From the NCBI RefSeq assembly GCF_003144035.1, contig NZ_QFWT01000005.1, forward strand, positions 124,001 to 188,000: a stretch of 64,000 nt of DNA, read 5' to 3'. The notes under the pieces are model-generated. The model did not search any database. It saw nothing but the letters and a program-made list of their open reading frames with translations, and was not told where the DNA came from. The DNA comes from Vibrio albus (GTDB taxonomy: Bacteria; Pseudomonadota; Gammaproteobacteria; Enterobacterales; Vibrionaceae). Each line of letters opens with the position of its first letter. The first letter of the stretch is position 1. Below, piece by piece: positions 1 through 8,776 of this stretch. The position numbers were made by a program, and so were the translations under genes.

Positions 1-926
1 TCCACGATTCTCATGACGAAGACGGTGTCGTAATGCGTACCCTGAACTTCCCTGAATCTATGTACAGCCAGGTTGTTCGTCCGAAGAAACGGGGCGATGA
101 ACAGAAACTGTCTGAGGTGCTTAACCGTATCGCAGCGGAGGATCCTTCTCTACGCATTGAGCACCGGACCCGCACGAATGAAACACTGTTGAGTGGTCAG
201 GGGGAATTCCACCTTAAAGTGGCTCTGGAAAAAATGCAGAGCGTATACAAACTGGATGTGGAAACCAGTCAGCCGAGCGTTGAATATTTTGAAACCATCA
301 CTAAGCCTGCTGAAGGGCATTACCGGCATAAAAAGCAGAGTGGGGGGGCCGGTCAGTTTGGCGAAGTACAGCTTAAAGTTCGCCCACTGGAACGTGGGGC
401 CGGATTTAAGTTTGTAAATAAGGTTGTCGGAGGTGCTATCCCGACGGCATTAATTCCAGCTGTAGAGAAGGGCATTCGTCAGGCTCTGGATGAAGGCGCG
501 ATTTCTGGCAATCCGCTGAAAGATCTGGAAGTGACGGTCTATGATGGCAAGTTCCACTCTGTCGATTCAAAAGAGATTGCGTTTGTTATTGCGGGTAAAA
601 AGGCATTTCTGGATGCGGTTAATAATGCCGATCCGATCGTTCTGGAACCGATCGTTCAATTGGATCTGTTTATTCCGACTTCTGCCGTTGGTGATGTGTC
701 TGGGGATTTGTCCGGTAACCGGGGCCTTATTGAAGGTACTCATCCACAGGCCAATAACTTTACGCTGATAAAGGCCAAATCACCGATAAACGAGCTGCAG
801 GATTATTCACGTCGGCTGCGCTCCCTGACTGGTGGGGAAGGCAGCTTTAGTATGGCACTAAGCCATTACGAGCCAGCGCCGCCAGCCGTGCAGCAAAGGG
901 TATGTGCGGAAGCCGGGGAGGAATAA
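1..926 (+). CDS. Elongation factor G-like protein (EF-G2 type), C-terminal part
   Basis: The reading frame is already open at the left edge (codons from position 3), so this is the 3' part of a longer gene. The visible part, about 308 residues, covers EF-G domains III to V: a domain III segment (EDPSLRIEH, LSGQGEFHLKVAL), domain IV (GGAGQFGEVQLKV, GAIPTALIPAVEKGI) and domain V (EPIVQLDLFIP, GDVSGDLSGNRGLIEG, LRSLTGGEGSFSM). The sequence departs from canonical FusA at many usually fixed positions, for example in the domain V GD-GDL-RG stretch. I therefore place it with the EF-G-like paralogs found beside true EF-G in many Vibrio. The GTPase domain lies outside the window. Its cellular role is not settled by sequence. 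Confidence 0.85.
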   Translation, partial: HDSHDEDGVVMRTLNFPESMYSQVVRPKKRGDEQKLSEVLNRIAAEDPSLRIEHRTRTNETLLSGQGEFHLKVALEKMQSVYKLDVETSQPSVEYFETITKPAEGHYRHKKQSGGAGQFGEVQLKVRPLERGAGFKFVNKVVGGAIPTALIPAVEKGIRQALDEGAISGNPLKDLEVTVYDGKFHSVDSKEIAFVIAGKKAFLDAVNNADPIVLEPIVQLDLFIPTSAVGDVSGDLSGNRGLIEGTHPQANNFTLIKAKSPINELQDYSRRLRSLTGGEGSFSMALSHYEPAPPAVQQRVCAEAGEE

Positions 927-960
927 TTCGTACCAGCTTATGTTGTTGTTAACCATACAT

Positions 961-1000
961 GGCAGGCATGGCATTCGCCGTCCTGCCATTCATTGTTTTT
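961..1000 (+). terminator. Candidate terminator after the EF-G-like gene
   Basis: GGCAGG pairs with CCTGCC around an inner GGC/GCC stem (961-987), with a T-rich stretch ending in TTTTT at 996-1000. The inner loop is imperfect and there is a gap before the T run, so this is a moderate call. Confidence 0.4.
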
Positions 1001-1107
1001 GCCTTCCATACTTGATTCTCTGAGATAGCTGCTAAACTGAGTAATGGTTCTACTCTAAAAACCATGAAGTCTTAGGCTAGTATATTGACCCGTTAAAGGA
1101 GAGTTAT

Positions 1108-1416
1108 ATGGATAAGACAAGTTTGCAAACTCAGACTAATCAGAAGATCGCGGTTTTGCTACACATGTTAACGCAAGAGCTACATAGTACGGATAACATG
1201 CCTCAAGCCGAAGGGTGGAAGTATTTATCGACACTGGTAATGAATCACCTTAATGAGGATATATCACGTTTCGAGCAGGAGCTTGCCTGCAATTATTCCG
1301 ATATGCGAATGATGTTCTATCAACTCGTTATTGCGAAATTACGTGAAACCGTGGAGGAGAAGAGAAGCCAGTCGGGGCTGCCTCATTATGGCCGTGGTCA
1401 GCTATCCATAGCCTAA
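1108..1416 (+). CDS. Small conserved hypothetical protein (102 aa)
   Basis: A strong ribosome site (AAAGGAGAG, about 7 bases before the ATG) supports the start. The 102-residue product is soluble and apparently all helical, without signal peptide or membrane segment, and ends with a short Gly/Arg-containing tail. I do not recognise the family. It is a single-gene unit between the EF-G-like gene and a convergent DUF2750 gene, and it ends about 17 bases before a strong bidirectional hairpin. No function can be assigned. Confidence 0.7.
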   Translation: MDKTSLQTQTNQKIAVLLHMLTQELHSTDNMPQAEGWKYLSTLVMNHLNEDISRFEQELACNYSDMRMMFYQLVIAKLRETVEEKRSQSGLPHYGRGQLSIA

Positions 1417-1432
1417 CCTTTCTTAAAAGCGA

Positions 1433-1466
1433 CATCGCCGTGCCAAAGCTGGTTAGCACGGCGATG
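1433..1466. terminator. Bidirectional terminator
   Basis: CATCGCCGTGC and GCACGGCGATG form a perfect 11-bp stem with a 12-base loop between two converging genes. On the minus strand it is followed by TCGCTTTTAAG; on the plus strand by GATTATCTTT. Confidence 0.75.
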
Positions 1467-1490
1467 GATTATCTTTGTAACGGCATAAAA

Positions 1491-1871
1491 TTAACGACGT
1501 TTTGATTCGCGTTTTCTTAATTCACTGTCGAATTCGTCAGGGTAAAGTACAATCCCTTCACCTTGCTGATCAGGAAATACGATGACGGAGAGTTCGTCTT
1601 CTTCTAACCCCGGTGTCCAGCGACTTTTCCATTTAGCAACAGAGATAGCCTCAGGTTTGAACCCTTCCCACTCTTCCGTCGCCCATTGCTCGGCGTGTGC
1701 CTGAGTTGGCCAGACAGGTACACAGTCTTCATCGTCAGCGGTCAGCAGAACGCTGCCGTGTTCATCAACCAGTAGCCAGATTTTGAGGTCATTGGCGACC
1801 GTGTTGAAAAACTGATTCATACGCTCGGTCGGATCTTTCGGGAGGCTAGCTAAAGGAGTCGTTGCAGTCAT
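1491..1871 (-). CDS. DUF2750 domain protein (126 aa)
   Basis: The product has the pattern of the DUF2750 family. An N-terminal helix (ERMNQFFNTVAN) leads into strand segments with WLLVDEHGSVLL, the conserved VPVWPTQAHAEQWA and a W-rich middle. It ends in FPDQQGEGIVLYPDEFDSEL. There is no signal peptide, so it is expected in the cytoplasm. The function of the family is unknown. The gene stands alone, converging on the 1108-1416 gene across a shared terminator. Confidence 0.8.
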   Translation of the reverse strand: MTATTPLASLPKDPTERMNQFFNTVANDLKIWLLVDEHGSVLLTADDEDCVPVWPTQAHAEQWATEEWEGFKPEAISVAKWKSRWTPGLEEDELSVIVFPDQQGEGIVLYPDEFDSELRKRESKRR

Positions 1872-1988
1872 TAGGAACCTTACTTTTGTTCGCTTGTGAA
1901 TTATGCACAGTATAACGGATATCAGCTGTCGGTACTATTTGGCTAGAGCGTCATCCAGAGATTTAGTCAGAATCGGGGAGAGAACATG

Positions 1989-2022
1989 AAAAAACTCTGT
2001 GAGAATTTGCCACACAGAGTTT
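1989..2022 (-). terminator. Terminator of the TRAP-gluconokinase operon
   Basis: On the minus strand AAACTCTGTG pairs with CACAGAGTTT (11-base loop) and runs into a T tract, 26 bases beyond the gntK stop. This is a classic intrinsic terminator. Confidence 0.8.
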
Positions 2023-2047
2023 ACAGGTTACGACATCTTTACTTAAT

Positions 2048-2533
2048 TTAGGCCAGGTTAGCGAGTGTATATTGAACAATTTGTTGTGGAGACTGCCTGA
2101 TATCAACATACAGTGCCTCTTGTTCATTCGGTTCAACCAGGATGTCAAACTGACTTTCCAACATGGCTGAACCATTGAAGTAGTGGCCTTCACGCTTCTG
2201 GTGTCTTGACCAGATAGTATCAAAATCTCCTTTCAGGTAAATAAAGTGGATATCCTGACCGCCTTTTCTCAGCAAATCCCGGTATTCCGGTTTTAGAGCA
2301 GAGCAGGCGACGACTAAGGCTTCTGGTCCACTAAGCAGTTCGTTCAGCATTTTCAGCCAGGATTGCCGGTCCGTATCAGTCAGAGGCTGACCGCTTTGCA
2401 TTTTCTGTACATTTTCTTCTGGATGGAAATCGTCACCATCATAAAAAGGGATATTGAGTGCTTTACCCAGCGCGGCTCCGATAGAGGATTTACCACACCC
2501 CGACACTCCCATAACGACGTATTTTTTACTCAT
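2048..2533 (-). CDS. gntK: Gluconokinase
   Basis: This kinase phosphorylates D-gluconate to 6-phosphogluconate with ATP, feeding the pentose phosphate and Entner-Doudoroff routes. The 161 residues match the usual length. The Walker A loop GVSGCGKS is at residues 9-16, followed by FYDGDDFHPEENVQKM (substrate region), CSALKPEYRDLLR and FIYLKGDF, all typical of GntK/IdnK. It is the last gene of dctP-dctQ-dctM-gntK, 42 bases after dctM, and is followed by a terminator. The pairing with a TRAP transporter and GntR-type operators upstream suggests that the imported compound is gluconate or a closely related acid. That link is inference. Confidence 0.93.
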   Translation of the reverse strand: MSKKYVVMGVSGCGKSSIGAALGKALNIPFYDGDDFHPEENVQKMQSGQPLTDTDRQSWLKMLNELLSGPEALVVACSALKPEYRDLLRKGGQDIHFIYLKGDFDTIWSRHQKREGHYFNGSAMLESQFDILVEPNEQEALYVDIRQSPQQIVQYTLANLA

Positions 2534-2575
2534 AATTCATCATCTCTTACTTTTTTATGCTTTATTAGGTAAAGG

Positions 2576-4012
2576 TTACTGCCACCAGAGCGCCAGCTCA
2601 GGGAAGATAATAACCAGTGCCAGTACGCTGACTTGCAGTGCGATAAAAGGGATCATGGAGGAGAATATTTCTCCCAGAGAGATATCTTTCGGCGCGACCG
2701 ACTTCAGGTAAAACGCCGCCGGACCAAATGGTGGGGACAGGAATGCTACCTGCATGTTCAGACAGAACACCACACCAAACCAGACAGGATCCATACCCAG
2801 GCCAGTAATGATTGGAACGAAGATCGGCATGGTCAGCAGAGCAACGCCTACCCAGTCCAGGAACATGCCCAGCACAAACAGAATTGCCATCATAATCAGC
2901 AGGGTTGTTGTGGCATTACCGCCACTCAGAGCCAGAATGGTTTGCTCAACGAAGTCGATACCACCCATCAGGTTATATACACCGACCAGAGCAGAGGCAC
3001 CGATACCGATCCACATGATCATGCCACAGGTGCGCATTGTTGCGATTGCAGACTCTTTCACCATCGTGGCGTTTAGCTCTCCACGAATCCAGGCACTCAG
3101 TGCGATACCAACAACACCCAGAGCAGAGGCTTCGGTTACTGAGGCAACACCGGTATAGATACTGCCCAGAACAATCGCAACCGACAGCAACGGGAAGAAC
3201 AGTGCTTTAAAGTAGCTTGGACGGTTTTTGGCATCTTCCGCCAGTTCTTCTTCTGATGGTAATGGAGCCAGAGACGGGTTCAGTTTGCATCGAATCAGAA
3301 CATAACCCACATAGAACATAGCCAGAATGAACGCAGGCAGAAAAGCGGCTTTAAATAGCTGACCAATGGACACCGATGCAGACAGACCATAAATAATCAG
3401 TACGATACTCGGAGGCAGCATGGTACCCAGTGCACCACCGGCACAGGTTGTCCCGATAGCCAGTTTACGGTTATACCCAAGACGCAGCATTTGTGGCAGA
3501 GCCAGAATACCCAGAAGTACAGTTTCCCCACCGATAACTCCGGACATAGAGGCCAGTACAACCGCTACCAACAGGGTTTGTACCGCAACACCACCACGTA
3601 CCTTACGACCAACGCTTTTCATTGCATCAAACAAATCTCGTGCGATACCCGAGCGGTCGAGCAGGGCGGCCATTAATACGAACATCGGTACAGCAAGGAA
3701 AACATAGCCATTTACAAAACTGAAAATACGGCTGGTTACCAAAGGTAACGCGTCAACACCAAACCAGCCATAAGTGAAGATCAGGGCAACCAGGCCGGTA
3801 ACAAAAGCCAGTTGCATTCCGGTCAGCAGCAGAGCAATCATAAGCACCAGCATCAGCAGACTGCCATAGCCGATACCAATAGAAGATAAGTCAAATGAGA
3901 TAGCCTCTGCGCCCAACCAGCCCAGGGCTAATAACAGAACGAATACTCCCGGTACAAACGCCAGTGGCATGCGACTACGGGAGACCGGTTTAGTTGAAGT
4001 TAAATCAGTCAT
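2576..4012 (-). CDS. dctM: TRAP transporter large permease subunit (DctM family)
   Basis: A 478-residue polytopic inner-membrane protein with roughly a dozen hydrophobic segments. Family hallmarks include FVNGYVFLAVPMFVLMAALLDRSGIARDLFD, the Gly-rich stretch GVIGGETVLLGILALPQMLRLGY and GTMLPPSIVLIIYG. DctM is the sodium-driven translocation subunit of tripartite ATP-independent periplasmic transporters. The first ~20 residues are a polar extension before the first membrane segment. It overlaps dctQ by 8 bases, indicating coupled translation. The substrate cannot be read from the permease, but gntK downstream and the upstream operators favour gluconate-like acids. Confidence 0.92.
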   Translation of the reverse strand: MTDLTSTKPVSRSRMPLAFVPGVFVLLLALGWLGAEAISFDLSSIGIGYGSLLMLVLMIALLLTGMQLAFVTGLVALIFTYGWFGVDALPLVTSRIFSFVNGYVFLAVPMFVLMAALLDRSGIARDLFDAMKSVGRKVRGGVAVQTLLVAVVLASMSGVIGGETVLLGILALPQMLRLGYNRKLAIGTTCAGGALGTMLPPSIVLIIYGLSASVSIGQLFKAAFLPAFILAMFYVGYVLIRCKLNPSLAPLPSEEELAEDAKNRPSYFKALFFPLLSVAIVLGSIYTGVASVTEASALGVVGIALSAWIRGELNATMVKESAIATMRTCGMIMWIGIGASALVGVYNLMGGIDFVEQTILALSGGNATTTLLIMMAILFVLGMFLDWVGVALLTMPIFVPIITGLGMDPVWFGVVFCLNMQVAFLSPPFGPAAFYLKSVAPKDISLGEIFSSMIPFIALQVSVLALVIIFPELALWWQ

Positions 4013-4559
4013 TGTTCTCTTCCTTTAGTGTTTGGATTTCATTAATCAGGTGCAGCACAAACTGAATAAAAATCAAAATGACAGTAAACAGAATGAGTCC
4101 CTTAAGCAGTGCCGGAAAAGGTGGGTTCCAGGCGGTACCCGATGTTTCCAGATGGACATCCCCCCATGGCGTGAACCATGAGTTAGCCACCATCTGATAA
4201 GCGCCGTAAACCAGCATTCCGGAGAAGAACAGGCCTGCGATGTGGTGGAAAAGGTTAAGATAATGCCGGGTTCTTTGTGAAACGATGTCGTACAACAGTA
4301 CCACTCTTACGTGTTTGTCGGTGGCCAGGGCATAGGCACCACCAATAACAAACAGTGAACCGCCGATAAACGAGGCTGTTTCATGTACCCATATGGTTGG
4401 TGAGTCAAACAGATAACGACTGAGTACTTCATAAAAGGAAATAATAACGGTAAAAACAAAAAGGTAGCTAAGTATTTCACTGACTCGGGCTAAAAGCTTA
4501 TCGAGACCATTGTGAGGCATTTCAGCCACCTTGATGTCGATGGTTTCTGAATTTTTCAT
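4005..4559 (-). CDS. dctQ: TRAP transporter small permease subunit (DctQ family)
   Basis: A 184-residue inner-membrane protein with four predicted hydrophobic segments (roughly residues 27-50, 62-82, 105-125 and 150-170). It carries the DctQ pattern YEVLSRYLFDSPTIWVHETASF and the conserved DKHVRVVLLYD loop. It forms the membrane complex with DctM. It sits between dctP (86-base gap) and dctM (8-base overlap). Length and topology are normal for the family. Confidence 0.9.
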   Translation of the reverse strand: MKNSETIDIKVAEMPHNGLDKLLARVSEILSYLFVFTVIISFYEVLSRYLFDSPTIWVHETASFIGGSLFVIGGAYALATDKHVRVVLLYDIVSQRTRHYLNLFHHIAGLFFSGMLVYGAYQMVANSWFTPWGDVHLETSGTAWNPPFPALLKGLILFTVILIFIQFVLHLINEIQTLKEENND

Positions 4560-4645
4560 AACGTTTTATCCAAAAAAAGGGGAAGAAATGCCCTCCCCAA
4601 ACAGAGCTGGTTACAGAAAACCTGTGGAGTTACAAGATCTGAGAC

Positions 4646-5662
4646 TTATAGAAGACCGGAGTCTTTCAGGTAAGTTGTAATAGAGTCATATACCTTCTTC
4701 GCATTAGGCGATTGTTCGGCATACTTTTCCCATTCACCCATGGCAATCTGACGGAACTTCTTACGCTCTGCCGCTGGCCAGTCGTGGATAGTGATTTCAG
4801 GGTTTGCTTGCGCTTCTTTCACGGCTTTCGCATCCGCGATGCGTAGCTGGGTAGTTATATCCTGAGCAAAATCACGTACAGATACGGTCATAATGTCCTG
4901 TAGATCTTCCGGCATCTTGTCCCATTTCTTCTGACTCATGGAAATATCGATCATTGGCAGAGAGTGGAAGCCTGGCTGAACCGGATGGGTGGCGATATCG
5001 TTCATACCGGCTTTCTGGTTAGTCGAGAATACGGTGTAGTCAGCCGCATCAATGACGCCTTTGCTCAGACCGGTAAATACTTCAGAACCGGGCAGGTTAA
5101 CCGGTGCAGCGCCTGCGGCAGCAAATACCTGTTGAACCAGACCTTCCGGAGCGCGCAGTTTCAGACCTTTCAGGTCAGCGACGCCATCCAGTGGCACTTT
5201 AGATACAAAGGATTCCACGCCCGTTGTCGAGCCACCCACGTATTTTACGCCGTATGGAGCGTATAGCTCGGTCATCAGATCATAACCACCGCCATAGTTG
5301 ATGTATTCAAGAAGTTGACGGGTATCAGACCAGGCACCAACCAGGTTACCAATCAGACCAAAGGCCGGATCCTTACCGGAAAAATAACCGGTAGCAGTAA
5401 CATGGCCGTCGATGACACCCATTTTGATTGCACCCAGTGTTTCCGTGTGCTTAACCACAGCGCCAACAGGCAGCAGATCAATATGGATACGACCACCGGA
5501 CATTTTTTCTACTCGTTCTGTCCACTCCTGCTGTACCTGGAAGTTTTTATCACCAGACGGGTCACTTGACTGGAATTTGAAGTTGAAATCAGCAGCCAGT
5601 GCAGAGGTGGACAGCAGAGCAACGGCGACTGTAGAAGCAAGGGTTTTTATAGTGAATTTCAT
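4646..5662 (-). CDS. dctP: TRAP transporter periplasmic substrate-binding protein (DctP family)
   Basis: 338 residues starting with a Sec signal peptide (MKFTIKTLASTVAVALLSTSALA, cleavage before ADFNF). The body follows DctP proteins: an early WTERVEKMSGGRIHIDLLPVGAVV segment, the LKGLKLRAPEGLVQQVFAAAG region holding the usual carboxylate-binding Arg, and VNLPGSEVFTGLSKGVIDAADYT. The protein captures the ligand in the periplasm and delivers it to DctQM. A TATCC sequence precedes the ATG. First gene of the operon. The 5' region holds two GntR-type operators. The ligand is inferred, not proven. Confidence 0.92.
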   Translation of the reverse strand: MKFTIKTLASTVAVALLSTSALAADFNFKFQSSDPSGDKNFQVQQEWTERVEKMSGGRIHIDLLPVGAVVKHTETLGAIKMGVIDGHVTATGYFSGKDPAFGLIGNLVGAWSDTRQLLEYINYGGGYDLMTELYAPYGVKYVGGSTTGVESFVSKVPLDGVADLKGLKLRAPEGLVQQVFAAAGAAPVNLPGSEVFTGLSKGVIDAADYTVFSTNQKAGMNDIATHPVQPGFHSLPMIDISMSQKKWDKMPEDLQDIMTVSVRDFAQDITTQLRIADAKAVKEAQANPEITIHDWPAAERKKFRQIAMGEWEKYAEQSPNAKKVYDSITTYLKDSGLL

Positions 5663-5697
5663 AGGGTATTTATCCTTTCGTTATCATCTTTCCCTAA

Positions 5698-5734
5698 ATG
5701 TTACCGGGAACATTGATAATGTTATCGGTAACAT
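5698..5734 (-). promoter_or_regulatory. Two GntR (LacI-family)-type operators upstream of dctP
   Basis: ATGTTACCGGGAACAT (5698-5713) and ATGTTATCGGTAACAT (5719-5734) are two near-palindromes whose centres are 21 bases apart, two helical turns. A further half site GTAACAT follows at 5738-5744. They closely resemble the E. coli GntR gluconate-repressor operator and lie 36-72 bases before the dctP start codon. The regulator gene itself is not in the window. A weak CRP-like sequence (TGTGA at 5785) lies further upstream. Confidence 0.7.
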
Positions 5735-5956
5735 CGAGTAACATTTGGTAGTTCTGTCACACTTTTTATGGTTATTGTTAGTTTTGTGATCTTTGACTCA
5801 AAAAAGATTTAGGGCCTGAGAAAGGAGAATGAACAGAAAAGTAAGGAAGATAGAACCGTAAATTTTGGGGCTTTATTGGGCTCATTTTCGCTGAACTAAT
5901 ACTCTATACTTTTTCTAGTAGGTACGTCATTTTTGTTTCGGTATGGAGGTGTTTGT

Positions 5957-6298
5957 ATGAGTCTACAATTGGCGTTTTTACTGACTTTCATTGCCGGAGG
6001 ACTGTCGGTATGGGTATTGATGAGAATGTCTAAACAGGCTGAAAATGAGCGAATGAATATCATTGAAAAACACATTAATGCTTTAGGTGGCACTATTATT
6101 AGTATTGAGTTAATCAATAGAAAAAACTGTCCTTTTAGTAGCGAGTATCACGATCCTGATTTGGTCTACAAATTTTACAAAGTCAGTTACGATCTCGAAC
6201 ATGAATTAAAAGAGTGCTGGACTGTTCTGGAGATGAAGCAACGTAGCTATGGCCCCGGAGGTGCTATTGATGCCAAGTGGGTATGGCGCGATTTGTAA
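5957..6298 (+). CDS. Small membrane-anchored hypothetical protein (113 aa)
   Basis: The start at 5957 is chosen because GGAGG (5945-5949) sits at the right distance. An upstream in-frame ATG at 5933 would add eight residues without a ribosome site. One N-terminal hydrophobic segment (LQLAFLLTFIAGGLSVWVLM) is followed by a charged soluble domain of about 90 residues with mixed strands and helices, ending GGAIDAKWVWRDL. The likely topology is a single-pass anchor. No family recognised. It is transcribed away from the TRAP operon and converges on aspA. Confidence 0.65.
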   Translation: MSLQLAFLLTFIAGGLSVWVLMRMSKQAENERMNIIEKHINALGGTIISIELINRKNCPFSSEYHDPDLVYKFYKVSYDLEHELKECWTVLEMKQRSYGPGGAIDAKWVWRDL

Positions 6299-6359
6299 GG
6301 GGAGTCTCTTCTCCGATGTTGGTGAACAAAAAAGAACTGCATAGAAATGCTAAATTAGT

Positions 6360-6392
6360 AATGGGCCTAACCCTTTTAGGTTAAGCCCCATT
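6360..6392. terminator. Bidirectional terminator between the small membrane gene and aspA
   Basis: ATGGGCCTAAC pairs with GTTAAGCCCCAT (one bulge) across an 8-base loop. It is followed on the plus strand by TTTATTATTTTT and lies just past the aspA stop on the minus strand. Confidence 0.65.
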
Positions 6393-6400
6393 TATTATTT

Positions 6401-7837
6401 TTAAATACAGGAAGGAATCAGATTCTCGACAGAGAAAATATGAGCCAGTTCCTGCTCGGACAGGTAGCCTTGTTCCAGAGCCACCTGCGCAACGCTTTTA
6501 CCGGTTTCTGCGCATATTTTGCCGATAATGTCTCCGGCATGGTGCCCGATAATCGGATTCAGGAAAGTAACGATGCCGATTGAGTTCAGAACGTTTTGTT
6601 TGCAAACATCCGGGTTCACGGTAATACCATCAATGCATTTTTCTTTCAGGTTGATACTGGCGTTACTCAGCAGATTAATGGATTCGAACAGACACTGAGC
6701 GATGACCGGTTCCATCACATTAAGTTGCAACTGACCGGCTTCTGCAGCAAATGAAACCGTGGTGTCGTTACCTGCGACTTTAAAGCAAACCTGATTGACG
6801 ACTTCCGGAACTACAGGATTCACTTTGGCCGGCATGATTGAGGAGCCGGCCTGAAGCTGAGGCAGGTTCAACTCATTCAGTCCGGCACGCGGGCCAGATG
6901 AAAGCAGGCGCAGATCATTGCTGATTTTAGATAGCTTCAGTGCCAGCCGCTTAAAAGCGCTGTGTACCATCACATACGCACCGCAATCTGACGTCGCTTC
7001 TATAAGGTCTTCTGCCGGAGTGCATTCCAGCCCGGTGACTTCGGACAGGTATTGCACCGCTTGTTTCTGATAACCTTCAACGGTGTTAATGCCTGTGCCG
7101 ATGGCGGTGGCACCAAGGTTCACTTCCAGCAGTAACTTCGCTGTATAACGAATGTTACGGATCTCTTCACCCAGAGTAACCGCCCACGCTTTAAATTCCT
7201 GTCCAGAAGTCATCGGCACGGCATCCTGAAGCTGAGTCCGTCCCATTTTCAGTACCCCCGCAAACTCTTCCCCTTTTCGCTGAAAAGATTGTTGCAGAAG
7301 TTCAATCGACTGAATGAGATCCTCAATGCTGTTATAGACCGCGATGCGGAAACCTGTCGGATAGGTGCAGTTCGTTGACTGGCACTTATTGACGTGATCG
7401 TTCGGATTAATGTAATCGTAGTCACCTTTGTTTTTCCCCATCAGCTCAAGCGCGATATTGGCGATGACTTCGTTGGTATTCATGTTAACGGAAGTCCCTG
7501 CGCCTCCCTGAAAAACATCAACAGGAAACTGATCGTAATAGTGGTTAGAGTTCAGAAGGTTGTCACAGGCCTGAATGATATAGTCAGCAATTTGAGTAGG
7601 GATGGTCTGGAGCTCCCGGTTTGCCAGTGCTGCCGCTTTTTTAGTCATAACCATTCCACGGATAAACTGGGGAATGCCTGAAATAGTTGCGCGGGAAATG
7701 TTGAAGTTTTCAGTGGCTCTGAGGGTGTGGATTCCCCAGTACACATCTGCAGGAACTTGACGTTTTCCAAGTAGATCTTCTTCAATCCTATAATCAGCTG
7801 TAATTGGAGGATCCAGGTTAGTGATATTGTTGGTCAT
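6401..7837 (-). CDS. aspA: Aspartate ammonia-lyase (aspartase)
   Basis: Converts L-aspartate to fumarate and ammonia in the cytoplasm as a homotetramer. The 478 residues equal the E. coli enzyme length. Visible hallmarks are [29 protein letters not shown] near the N-terminus, [19 protein letters not shown], and the fumarase/aspartase signature [19 protein letters not shown] near residue 330, which carries the flexible SS loop with the catalytic Ser. Single-gene unit with its own terminator. The upstream region to the divergent 8021 gene is 183 bases. I did not find a convincing FNR or CRP site there, although these control aspA in E. coli. Confidence 0.96.
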   Translation of the reverse strand: MTNNITNLDPPITADYRIEEDLLGKRQVPADVYWGIHTLRATENFNISRATISGIPQFIRGMVMTKKAAALANRELQTIPTQIADYIIQACDNLLNSNHYYDQFPVDVFQGGAGTSVNMNTNEVIANIALELMGKNKGDYDYINPNDHVNKCQSTNCTYPTGFRIAVYNSIEDLIQSIELLQQSFQRKGEEFAGVLKMGRTQLQDAVPMTSGQEFKAWAVTLGEEIRNIRYTAKLLLEVNLGATAIGTGINTVEGYQKQAVQYLSEVTGLECTPAEDLIEATSDCGAYVMVHSAFKRLALKLSKISNDLRLLSSGPRAGLNELNLPQLQAGSSIMPAKVNPVVPEVVNQVCFKVAGNDTTVSFAAEAGQLQLNVMEPVIAQCLFESINLLSNASINLKEKCIDGITVNPDVCKQNVLNSIGIVTFLNPIIGHHAGDIIGKICAETGKSVAQVALEQGYLSEQELAHIFSVENLIPSCI

Positions 7838-8020
7838 TTTGTTTTTCCTTGTGGTTACATTTGTTTATTTTGTCTTTTTAACAGTTATTTGTTCTGTATA
7901 AAAGTATCAAAAGCAGGCAAAGATCATAGTACCAGGAAGGGAGGGCTGATAGAGCCAGTGAAGGTGCAGGAAATATCCTATAGTTAAAGTAGTCAAAGTG
8001 ATTGATCTTAAGGAATAACC

Positions 8021-8773
8021 ATGCGCCCGGCTCCATTTCTTCTGTTTTTTATCTGCCTGTTTTATCTGCCTCATGGCTGGGCTGAAAGTGCCACGGATAT
8101 TGTGAATAAATCGGATCAGCAGATGCGGGGAGAATCCAGTTACTCGGTCGCCACCATGCGTATTATCCGGCCTGACTGGATCCGAAGTATGAGCATGAAA
8201 AGCTGGACGAAAAACAGGGACTTTTCTCTGGTGCTGGTGACGTCACCAGCAAAAGATAAAGGCACGGTTTCCCTGAAACGATATCGGGAGATGTGGAACT
8301 GGATTCCGGCGATTGAAAGGGTCATTAAAATTGCCCCATCCATGCTGAGTCAGTCGTGGATGGGATCAGATTTTACCAATGACGATTTAATTAATCAGTC
8401 TTCGATTGTGGTGGATTATGAACATAAGCTGGTTAAAGAAGAGCTGTTTGACGGTGAAATGACCTATGTGATTGATGCCGTTGCCAAACCTGATGCTCCG
8501 GTGGTGTGGAGCCGTATTCGCTTGTGGGTATCAAAACAGACTTATCTCCAGCGCAAAGCGGAATTTTATGACGAGTTTGAAGACCTGGTGAATACGATGC
8601 AGACCTTCGATATTCAGGAGATGGGGGGACGGATGCTGGCCACTCATCTGGAGATGATTCCGGCTGATAAGCCCGGGTATAAAACCGAATTTATTACCCA
8701 TGAAGCGCAATTTGATTTTGCTATCGGGGAAGGTTTCTTCTCATTGGATCAAATGAAACAGTTAAGGGACTAG
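8021..8773 (+). CDS. LolA-like outer-membrane lipoprotein-sorting family protein
   Basis: 250 residues with an N-terminal signal peptide (hydrophobic LLFFICLFYLPHGWA). The rest follows the LolA-like family often annotated as outer membrane lipoprotein-sorting protein: ATDIVNKSDQQMRGESSYSVATMRI, then a beta-rich half-barrel with SLKRYREMWNWIPAIERVIKI, QSWMGSDFTNDDL and VVWSRIRLWVSKQTYLQRKAEFYDE. Such folds bind lipid acyl chains in a hydrophobic cavity, so a periplasmic carrier role is likely. It starts an operon with two FtsX-type permeases (3-base gap to the first), an ATPase and a barrel. It is not the housekeeping lolA. Confidence 0.8.
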   Translation: MRPAPFLLFFICLFYLPHGWAESATDIVNKSDQQMRGESSYSVATMRIIRPDWIRSMSMKSWTKNRDFSLVLVTSPAKDKGTVSLKRYREMWNWIPAIERVIKIAPSMLSQSWMGSDFTNDDLINQSSIVVDYEHKLVKEELFDGEMTYVIDAVAKPDAPVVWSRIRLWVSKQTYLQRKAEFYDEFEDLVNTMQTFDIQEMGGRMLATHLEMIPADKPGYKTEFITHEAQFDFAIGEGFFSLDQMKQLRD

Positions 8774-8776
8774 GCG

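Noticed and set aside
2363..3707. Plus-strand open frames opposite gntK and dctM
   Set aside because: They lie fully antisense to well-supported genes and have no recognisable protein features.
5783..5800. CRP site upstream of dctP
   Set aside because: The left arm TGTGA is good but the right arm is ACTCA instead of TCACA, too weak to call.
7838..8020. FNR or CRP site for aspA as in E. coli
   Set aside because: No TTGAT-N4-ATCAA or TGTGA-N6-TCACA sequence of acceptable quality is present in the gap.
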